DNA of 64,000 nucleotides from Hydrogenophaga crocea (GTDB lineage Bacteria; Pseudomonadota; Gammaproteobacteria; Burkholderiales; Burkholderiaceae_C): NCBI RefSeq assembly GCF_011388215.1, contig NZ_CP049989.1, positions 2,666,001 to 2,730,000 of the forward strand, read 5' to 3'. Shown piece by piece: positions 57,917 to 64,000 of this stretch (position 1 is its first letter; each line of letters starts with the position of its first letter). The notes under the pieces were generated by a model. It saw only the letters and a program-made list of their open reading frames with translations, ran no database searches and was not told where the DNA came from. The position numbers and the translations under genes were made by a program.

Positions 57917-57971
57917 GGCGCGATGCTAGGCAGACACCGCGCCGGCCACGGGGCCAATCGCGCCGCGCGGC

Positions 57972-58766
57972 TCAGAACCGACCGTGCCGGCCCTCGCCCG
58001 CGGCGAAGCGCTGCGCGCCGTCGAGCGCATCGGGATTGCGCGCCTTGCCGCGCTGCCATTCCTGCTGCAGCGCTTCGCCCAGCGGCAGGTCCCACTGCGC
58101 GTGGGCGCTTTCGCGGTCGGCGCGCATGGTGGCCTGCGGAAAGGCCGCAAGCTGGCGCGCGAGCGCGATCGCGGCCTCGCGCGCCTGGCCGCGCGGCACC
58201 ACGCGGTTGGCCAGGCCCATCTGCAGCGCCTCGGCGGCCTCGACCTTGCGGCCGGTGAGGATCAGGTCCATCGCATGGCCCATGCCGATCAGGCGCGGCA
58301 GGCGCACGGTGCCGCCGTCGATCAGCGGCACGCCGAAGCGGCGGCAGTAGACGCCGAAATAGGCGTCGTCTTCCATCACGCGCAGGTCGCACCAGAGCGC
58401 GAGCTCCATGCCGCCGGCCACGGCCGCGCCGCTCACGGCCGCGATCACGGGCTTGGACAGGCGCAGCCGCGACGGGCCCATGGGCCCGATCGCGCGCGCG
58501 TCGGCGCTGTCGAAGTCGAGGTCGGCCAGTGCGCCGCCCTGCCCGCCCTGCGCGGCACGCGCGCCGAACTGCAGGTCCCAGCCGGCGCAGAAATGGCCGT
58601 GCGCGCCGTGGAACACGGCCACGCGCGCGAGCGGGTCGTCCTCGAAGGCGAGAAAGGCCGCGTGCAGCTCGCGCGCGGTGTCGCTGTCGACCGCGTTGCG
58701 CACGGCGGGACGGTCGAGGGTGACGACATGGATGTCGTCCATGCGTTCGATGCGGACGTTGCTCAT
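57972..58766 (-). CDS. Enoyl-CoA hydratase/isomerase
   Basis: A 264-residue crotonase. Oxyanion-hole segments are visible (CAGWDLQFG and AAVAGGMELALWCDLRV), as are AYFGVYCRRFGVPLIDGGTVRLPRL-type surroundings of the catalytic acid position. Overlaps the AtuA C-terminal-domain gene by 4 bp, indicating joint function in acyl-CoA breakdown. Confidence 0.92.
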   Translation of the reverse strand: MSNVRIERMDDIHVVTLDRPAVRNAVDSDTARELHAAFLAFEDDPLARVAVFHGAHGHFCAGWDLQFGARAAQGGQGGALADLDFDSADARAIGPMGPSRLRLSKPVIAAVSGAAVAGGMELALWCDLRVMEDDAYFGVYCRRFGVPLIDGGTVRLPRLIGMGHAMDLILTGRKVEAAEALQMGLANRVVPRGQAREAAIALARQLAAFPQATMRADRESAHAQWDLPLGEALQQEWQRGKARNPDALDGAQRFAAGEGRHGRF

Positions 58767-59143
58767 GCCTCGCCCCACCAGCCCACGCGGGGCGCGTTGA
58801 GCGCGGCGTCGAGTTCGGCCGCATCGACCTCGATCTCCAGCCGCAGCAGCGCCGCGGCCATGGCCTTGCCCAGGTTGTCCAGCCGCAGGTTGCGCGCGCC
58901 GCCGCCCTGCAGCGCGCCCTTGAGCACGAACTTGAGCGCAAGGATGTTGGGCAGCGGCCAGGCGTTCACCTCGCCGGGCAGCCAGGGCGCGAAGTGCGCG
59001 CGCACGCGCTCGGCCGTGACCTCGCGCTCGAGGATGGCGTAGCCCGCGGCGTTCCACGCGAACAGGCCGAAGTCGACCCAATCGGCCTTGTCGCCGCTGC
59101 GCGCGTGGGCCAGACGCGCGAGGGGGACGCGGATGCGGCTCAT
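58763..59143 (-). CDS. AtuA-associated ferredoxin-fold protein
   Basis: A 126-residue protein matching the C-terminal domain often fused to AtuA (AtuA ferredoxin-fold): VPLARLAHARSGDKADWVDFGLFAWN and LPNILALKFVLKGALQGG. Here it is encoded separately and overlaps atuA and the hydratase gene by 4 bp each. Likely forms a complex with AtuA. Confidence 0.87.
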   Translation of the reverse strand: MSRIRVPLARLAHARSGDKADWVDFGLFAWNAAGYAILEREVTAERVRAHFAPWLPGEVNAWPLPNILALKFVLKGALQGGGARNLRLDNLGKAMAAALLRLEIEVDAAELDAALNAPRVGWWGEA

Positions 59144-60534
59144 GAGGGCGCTCCCATCAATTCCACCGTCACGCCCGCCTCCACCGCGCCCCGGTCCACC
59201 AGCGTGGGCCAGATGCCCAGCAGCTCGCTCACGTTGTGCAGGCCGGTGAAGCCGCAGGTGTAGGCCGGGCCGCTCAGGCCCATCCACGGGAACAGGCGGC
59301 CGAAGCCCTCGGCCGCCGCCTTCTCGGGCGTGCGCAGCACCAGCCGCGTCCACACCTCGTTGAGCTGGTTGAGCGCGTCCGCCGCGGGCAGCGGCGCCAG
59401 CGGGCCATGGGCCGAGTTCAGGCCCGGGTGCTCCACGTAGAGCTCGTCGTGCGGCACGCGCCGCTCCTGCAGCAGCGTGCGGATGGTGGCCTGCGCCTGC
59501 TGCGACTTGTCCCAGGCATCGGGCCAGGAGAAACCCCAGGTGACCTCGGCCTTGTAGCCGTCGCGGTAGCCCGCCACCACCTTGAGCCGCTCGCCCGGCG
59601 CGCGGCCGCGCGCGCCCGTGAGCTGCACGCGGTCCTGCCCCAGGTCGTCGAGCCGGATGCCGCCCATGTCGAGCACCACGTCGGGGCTGTGGTACGCGTG
59701 CGGGTCGTGCACCTCGTAGAGCAGCTGCTGGCGCACGGTGTCGAAGTTGATGCGCCCGCCCGTTCCCGGCGCCTTGGTGATGAGCGCGCTGCCGTCTTCC
59801 GCCACCTCGGCGATCGGGTAGCCGATGTGCGCCAGATCGGGAATGGTCTGCCAGTGGCCTTGCGCGCCGAAGTTGCCACCGCTGCCCTGGCCCGAGCACT
59901 CGAGCAGATGGCCCACGGTGAGGCCCTGCGCGAGCCGGTCGAGGTCGCGCGCGGCGGTCGCGCCCTGCAGCGTCCAGCCCAGCGCGTGCACCGCGGGCGC
60001 GAGGAACAGCGCGGCGTCGGCCACGCGGCCGGTGATCACGATCTGCGCGCCCGCGTCCAGCGCCTGCACGATGGGCGCCGCGCCCAGGTAGGCATTGGCG
60101 AACACCAGGCGCTCGCGCACGCCCTGAACCGGTGCGCCGCTGAACAAATGGGGGAAGTCGGCCGCGTCGCCCTGCAGCCGCGGCAGCACGTCGTCGCCCG
60201 TGACCACCGCGATGCGCGCCTTCAGGCCCTTGGCCGCGAAGGCCGCGAGCACGGCCTGCGCCGCGCCCTGCGGGTTGAGGCCGCCCGCGTTGCACACGAA
60301 GCGCACGCCGTGGCGCTGCATCAGCGGCCACAGACGCAGCAGCAGCGGCACCACGTCGCGCGCATAGCCCAGGGCCGGGTCGCGCTGGCGGTCTTTCTGC
60401 AGGATGGCCAGCGTGAGTTCGGCGAGGTGATCGCTCGCGATGAACTGCACGCCGCCGCGTTCGATGGAAGCGGCGATGGGCTCCCAGGCGTCTCCGTAGA
60501 AACCCAGGCCCGCGCCGATGCGCACGGTTTTCAT
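59140..60534 (-). CDS. atuA: AtuA-family acyclic terpene utilisation protein
   Basis: A 464-residue DUF1446/AtuA protein: VRIGAGLGFYGDAWEP at the start, NAGGLNPQG, ITGRVADAALFLAPAVH and GHLLECSGQGSGGNF. AtuA is required for citronellol/geranylate breakdown in Pseudomonas, with an unclear biochemical role. The start at 60534 is preferred to upstream codons because it gives MKTVRIGAG. Operon with the ferredoxin-fold protein and an enoyl-CoA hydratase, and divergent from the liv transporter. Confidence 0.9.
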   Translation of the reverse strand: MKTVRIGAGLGFYGDAWEPIAASIERGGVQFIASDHLAELTLAILQKDRQRDPALGYARDVVPLLLRLWPLMQRHGVRFVCNAGGLNPQGAAQAVLAAFAAKGLKARIAVVTGDDVLPRLQGDAADFPHLFSGAPVQGVRERLVFANAYLGAAPIVQALDAGAQIVITGRVADAALFLAPAVHALGWTLQGATAARDLDRLAQGLTVGHLLECSGQGSGGNFGAQGHWQTIPDLAHIGYPIAEVAEDGSALITKAPGTGGRINFDTVRQQLLYEVHDPHAYHSPDVVLDMGGIRLDDLGQDRVQLTGARGRAPGERLKVVAGYRDGYKAEVTWGFSWPDAWDKSQQAQATIRTLLQERRVPHDELYVEHPGLNSAHGPLAPLPAADALNQLNEVWTRLVLRTPEKAAAEGFGRLFPWMGLSGPAYTCGFTGLHNVSELLGIWPTLVDRGAVEAGVTVELMGAPS

Positions 60535-60608
60535 GCACGCCATCTTCATGGCGCGTGCGCGACTCCCGATGGGGGACAACCCCTAGCGGCAGTCCCGGGC
60601 ACGACAGC

Positions 60609-60614
60609 TATAAA
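60609..60614 (+). promoter_or_regulatory. TATAAA -10 box of the liv operon
   Basis: TATAAA in the 167-bp atuA-livH intergenic region, about 85 bases before the livH start. No clear -35. An operator shared with atuA could lie here but none is obvious. Confidence 0.45.
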
Positions 60615-60701
60615 TCCCGGCACCCGGGCACGTGGCCTTGCTCCCATCGTTGCAGCAGTGCCGCCAACAAGCCCGGGAACACAACGACAGGAGACAGCTT
60701 C

Positions 60702-61577
60702 GTGCAACTGCTGCAACTGCTGATCAGCGGGGCGGCGCAGGGGTGCATCTACGGCCTCATCGCGCTGGGCTTCGTGCTCATCTACAAGGCCACCGAAACG
60801 GTGAGCTTCGCGCAGGGCGATCTCATGATGGTGGGCGCCTTCGGCGGCCTGCTCACCATGACCCTGCTGGGCTTTCCGTTCTGGCTGTCGGTGATCGCGG
60901 CGATCCTGGGCATGGCCGCGTTCGGCATCGCGCTCGAACGCCTGGTGATCCGCCCCATCCTGGGCCAGCCTGCCTTCTCCATCGTCATGCTCACCATCGG
61001 CGTGGGCTACACGCTGCGCGGGCTGATCACCATGATCCCCAACATCGGCACCGAAACGCACACCCTGCCCGTGCCCTACGCGGGCCAGGTGCTCAACCTC
61101 GGCGCGCTCGTGATCTCGGCCGAGCAGATCGTGGTGATCGGCGCCACCGCGCTGCTGTGCGCGCTGCTGTTCGCCATGTTCCGCTACAGCAAGCTCGGCA
61201 TCGCCATGCAGGCGGCGTCGCAGAACCAGCTCGCGGCCTATTACATGGGCATTCCCGTGAAGCGGCTCAACGGCCTGGTGTGGGGCCTGGCCGCGGGCGT
61301 GGCGGCGATCGCGGGCCTGCTGCTCGCGCCCATCACCTTCGTGCACGCCAACATGGGCTTCATCGGCCTCAAGGCCTTTCCGGCCGCGGTGGTGGGCGGC
61401 TTCGGCAGCCTGCCCGGCGCCATCGTGGGCGGGCTGATCATCGGCATCGTCGAGGCGGTGGCCGGCTTCTACCTGCCCGAAGGCTTCAAGGACATCGCGC
61501 CCTACATCGTGGTGCTGCTGATGCTGGTGCTCAAGCCCAACGGGCTGTTCGGCGAAAAGCTGCGCAAGAAAGTCTGA
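60702..61577 (+). CDS. livH: Branched-chain amino-acid ABC permease LivH
   Basis: A 291-residue inner-membrane permease with eight or more helices. Family features: QLLQLLISGAAQGCIYGLIALGFVLIYKAT opening in outline and the ATPase-contact segment with AVVGGFGSLPGAIVGG. The GTG at 60702 with CAGGAGAC before it gives the canonical N-terminus; the longer frame upstream is not supported. First of livHMGF. Confidence 0.94.
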   Translation: MQLLQLLISGAAQGCIYGLIALGFVLIYKATETVSFAQGDLMMVGAFGGLLTMTLLGFPFWLSVIAAILGMAAFGIALERLVIRPILGQPAFSIVMLTIGVGYTLRGLITMIPNIGTETHTLPVPYAGQVLNLGALVISAEQIVVIGATALLCALLFAMFRYSKLGIAMQAASQNQLAAYYMGIPVKRLNGLVWGLAAGVAAIAGLLLAPITFVHANMGFIGLKAFPAAVVGGFGSLPGAIVGGLIIGIVEAVAGFYLPEGFKDIAPYIVVLLMLVLKPNGLFGEKLRKKV

Positions 61578-61587
61578 GGCCGATCCC

Positions 61588-62664
61588 ATGCGCTTTCTCT
61601 TCAAGACGAATTACGACCAGGACATCCGCCTCGCCAAGCACGGCGGCCACGTGTTCTGGTACGGCCTGCTGTGCCTGTTCCTGGCGGTGGCGCCCTGGGC
61701 CATCGACGAGTACTGGCTCGCGCAGCTCACCTTCGTGCTGATCTACGGCATCGTGGGCCTGGGGCTCATGCTGCTCGCGGGCTTCACGGGCCTGTTCTCG
61801 CTCGGCCACGCCGCCTTCCTCGGCGTGGGCGCGTACACCCAGGCCGCGCTGGTGAACGCGGGCGTGCCCTTTCCCATCGCGCTGGTCTGCGCGGGCCTGC
61901 TGGCCGCGGCCGTGGGCGTGGTGGTGGGTCTGCCCGCGCTGCGCGTGAAGGGCATCTACCTGGGCATGGCCACGCTGGCCTTCGGCTTCATCGTCGAAGA
62001 GGGCCTGGCGCGCTGGGAATCGGTGACCGGGGGCAACAAGGGCCTGATGGTCAACTACCCGCAGCTCTTCGGCTGGGCGCTCGACACCACGCAGAGCTTC
62101 TACTTCCTGTGCCTGGTGGTGTGCGTGGCGAGCACGCTGGCCATCGTGAACCTCATGCGCTCGCCCACCGGCCGCGCCTTCGTGGCCATCCGCGACTCGG
62201 AGATCTCGGCACAGAGCATGGGCATCCACCTGGCGCGCTACAAGACGCTGTCGTTCGCGCTCTCGGCCGCGCTCGCGGGCCTGGGCGGCGCGCTCTACGC
62301 GCACAAGATCCAGTTCCTCTCGCCCGAGCAGTTCTCCATCATCCAGTCGATCGACCTGCTGCTGATGGTGGTGATCGGCGGCCTGGGCTCGATCCACGGC
62401 GCCTTCCTGGGCGCGATCTTCCTGATCGTGATGCCGCAGCTCATCGCGCTCGGCAAGGACTACCTGCCCGACGCCATCGGCCAGGCCGCGGGCCTGCAGG
62501 GCACGGTCTACGGCCTGGTGCTGATCGCCTTCGTGCTGTTCGAGCCCATGGGCCTGTACGGCCGATGGCTCAAGGTGCGCACCTACTTCCAGCTCTTCCC
62601 GTTCTACCGCAAGGGCATGTTCAAGCGGCAGAAGTCGTTCCAGAAATCGGACCGCCTGAAATGA
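61588..62664 (+). CDS. livM: Branched-chain amino-acid ABC permease LivM
   Basis: A 358-residue permease partner of LivH. After a charged N-terminus come about nine helices; recognised segments are GFTGLFSLGHAAFLGVGAYTQA, MGIHLARYKTLSFALSAALAG and GGLGSIHGAFLGA. Its stop overlaps livG by 4 bp. Confidence 0.95.
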   Translation: MRFLFKTNYDQDIRLAKHGGHVFWYGLLCLFLAVAPWAIDEYWLAQLTFVLIYGIVGLGLMLLAGFTGLFSLGHAAFLGVGAYTQAALVNAGVPFPIALVCAGLLAAAVGVVVGLPALRVKGIYLGMATLAFGFIVEEGLARWESVTGGNKGLMVNYPQLFGWALDTTQSFYFLCLVVCVASTLAIVNLMRSPTGRAFVAIRDSEISAQSMGIHLARYKTLSFALSAALAGLGGALYAHKIQFLSPEQFSIIQSIDLLLMVVIGGLGSIHGAFLGAIFLIVMPQLIALGKDYLPDAIGQAAGLQGTVYGLVLIAFVLFEPMGLYGRWLKVRTYFQLFPFYRKGMFKRQKSFQKSDRLK

Positions 62665-63500
62665 GCAGCACCATGAACGACGACACCCTGCTCTCGGCGA
62701 AGAACCTCAGCGTGCGCTTCGGCGGCGTGCTCGCGGTCAACAACGTGAGCTTCGACGTGAAGAAGGGCGAGGTCTTCACCCTGATCGGCCCCAACGGCGC
62801 GGGCAAGACCACGGTGTTCAACCTCATCAGCCGCATCTACACGCCCACCACCGGCAGCATCGACTACGCGGGCCCGAACGGCGCGCTGCGGCTCACCGAC
62901 CAGCCGCCGCACGCGATCGCGGGCCTGGGCATCGCGCGCACCTTCCAGAACATCGAGCTGTTCGAGCACGCCACCGTGCTGCAGAACCTGCTGATCGGGC
63001 GCCACACGCACCGCAAGACCGGCCTGTGGAGCGAGATCTTCTTCACGCGCAAGACGCGCGCGGCCGAGATCGAGGCGCGCGAGCGCGTCGAGCACGTGAT
63101 CGACCTGCTCGACCTGCAGCACCACCGCGAGAGCATGGTCGCCGGCCTGCCCTACGGCGTGCGCAAGGTGGTCGAGCTCGCGCGCGCCCTGTGCACCGAG
63201 CCGCGGCTGCTGCTGCTCGACGAGCCCTCCTCGGGCCTGAACGTGGAAGAGACCGAGGACATGGCCTTCTGGATCACCGACATCAAGAACGAGCTCGGCA
63301 TCACGGTGCTGATGGTCGAGCACGACATGAGCCTGGTCTCCAAGGTGTCCGACCGCGTGCTCGCCATGAGCATGGGCACCGAGCTCGCCACCGGCACGCC
63401 GGCCGAGGTGCAAAGCCACCCGGGCGTGATCGAGGCCTACCTGGGCAGCGTGGACGACGTGTCCAGCCTGCGCCGCGAAAACGCCAAGGTGTCCGCATGA
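62661..63500 (+). CDS. livG: Branched-chain amino-acid ABC ATPase LivG
   Basis: A 279-residue ATPase. Walker A GPNGAGKTT, Q-loop FQNIELFEH, the degenerate signature GLPYGVRKVVELARAL typical of LivG-like ATPases, and Walker B LLLLDEPSSGLN. Overlaps livM and livF by 4 bp. Confidence 0.96.
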   Translation: MSSTMNDDTLLSAKNLSVRFGGVLAVNNVSFDVKKGEVFTLIGPNGAGKTTVFNLISRIYTPTTGSIDYAGPNGALRLTDQPPHAIAGLGIARTFQNIELFEHATVLQNLLIGRHTHRKTGLWSEIFFTRKTRAAEIEARERVEHVIDLLDLQHHRESMVAGLPYGVRKVVELARALCTEPRLLLLDEPSSGLNVEETEDMAFWITDIKNELGITVLMVEHDMSLVSKVSDRVLAMSMGTELATGTPAEVQSHPGVIEAYLGSVDDVSSLRRENAKVSA

Positions 63501-64000
63501 GCGTGCCCACTTCCGACGCGCCCGTTCTCAAGCTCTCCAACGTGGAGAGCGCCTACGGCCCGATCAAGGCCATCCGCGGCGTCAGCCTGCAGGTGCGCCG
63601 CGGCGAGATCGCCACCGTGCTGGGCAGCAACGGCGCGGGCAAGACCACCATCCTCAAGACCATCAGCGGCATCATCGATCCGCGCAAGGGCACGGTGGAG
63701 TTCAAGGGCGAGAACATCACCGCGCAAGACCCGGCGCAGATCGTGCAGCAGGGCCTGCTGCACGTGCCCGAGGGGCGCGAGGTGTTCCCGCTGCTGAGCG
63801 TGCGCGACAACCTGCTCATGGGCGCCTACACCCGCAAGGACCGCGACGGCGTGGCGCGCGACATGGAAGCCGTGTTCGCCTACTTCCCCATCCTGAAGGA
63901 GCGCGCCGCGCAGGACGCCGGCCTGCTCTCGGGCGGCCAGCAGCAGATGCTCGCGATCAGCCGCGCGCTCATGGCCAACCCCGACCTGATCCTGCTCGAC
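63497..64000 (+). CDS. livF: Branched-chain amino-acid ABC ATPase LivF, N-terminal part
   Basis: 168 codons up to the window edge. Walker A GSNGAGKTTILK, HVPEGREVFPLLSV, signature LSGGQQQMLAISRAL, and the start of Walker B (LILLD) before truncation. The binding protein gene (livK) is not in the window and probably follows. Confidence 0.95.
   Translation, partial: MSVPTSDAPVLKLSNVESAYGPIKAIRGVSLQVRRGEIATVLGSNGAGKTTILKTISGIIDPRKGTVEFKGENITAQDPAQIVQQGLLHVPEGREVFPLLSVRDNLLMGAYTRKDRDGVARDMEAVFAYFPILKERAAQDAGLLSGGQQQMLAISRALMANPDLILLD

Overview
The window is very GC-rich (65-72% in most lines I counted by eye) and reads as the chromosome of a beta-proteobacterium of the order Burkholderiales, most likely family Comamonadaceae (Hydrogenophaga/Acidovorax-like). 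The reasons are the intact mraZ-to-lpxC division/wall cluster, the FtsZ, DksA, HslV and Nudix-MBL protein types, recurring TACAAT/GATAAT boxes placed right in front of start codons, and a dispersed GC-rich intergenic element. I see no tRNA, rRNA operon, insertion sequence, prophage or CRISPR array.

Layout. 1-2416 (+): the end of mtgA, then a tightly overlapping PlsC-like acyltransferase, CDP-diglyceride synthetase and ruvC. 2638-8061 (+): two large tandem paralogous genes of unknown function, the least explained part of the window. 8074-27080 (-): a small membrane protein, lpxC, and the whole dcw cluster read right to left (mraZ, rsmH, ftsL, ftsI, murE, murF, mraY, murD, ftsW, murG, murC, ddlB, ftsQ, ftsA, ftsZ), most genes overlapping by 4 bp, with a three-box MraZ operator in front. 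27339-29698: a LysR regulator divergent from a small unknown gene and a TauD-type dioxygenase. 29717-40287 (-): hslU, hslV, a STAS-domain protein, dksA with a histone-H1-like tail, a CobW-type metallochaperone, an RlmI-like methyltransferase, a DsrE-like secreted protein, xerC, a DUF484 protein and dapF. 40371-42071 (+): a Nudix/metallo-beta-lactamase fusion. 42079-45042 (-): an outer-membrane barrel protein, RNase P RNA, a MATE exporter and a DUF2239 protein. 45161-47812 (+): an FAD oxidoreductase and a glycine-zipper lipoprotein-like protein. 47872-54492 (-): htpX, a DUF3025 protein, pyrC, a periplasmic binding protein, a HypT-like LysR regulator and an Atm1-type ABC exporter. 54528-54977 (+): an acyl-CoA thioesterase. 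54991-60534 (-): mepK, ldtD, a class I amidotransferase, an enoyl-CoA hydratase and the two-part AtuA system. 60702-64000 (+): livH, livM, livG and the start of livF.

How they work together. Lipid A (lpxC), the full cytoplasmic peptidoglycan pathway (murC-F, ddlB, mraY, murG), the septal machinery (ftsA/I/L/Q/W/Z), a transglycosylase (mtgA) and the 3-3 crosslink pair (ldtD/mepK) make the window largely about envelope growth and division. The right end (AtuA, enoyl-CoA hydratase, thioesterase, liv transporter) looks like branched-chain or isoprenoid acid uptake and catabolism.

The points most worth a second look are the paralogous pair at 2638-8061 with its matching hairpin/SD leaders; a dispersed element found three times, each time just after a stop codon in the same relative orientation; a MurD with a roughly 100-residue Ala/Glu/Pro insertion; a DksA with a 196-residue H1-like tail and a zinc finger lacking three of four cysteines, encoded next to a COG0523 metallochaperone; and several promoters that predict leaderless mRNAs. 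All calls are from reading the sequence; no database search was run.
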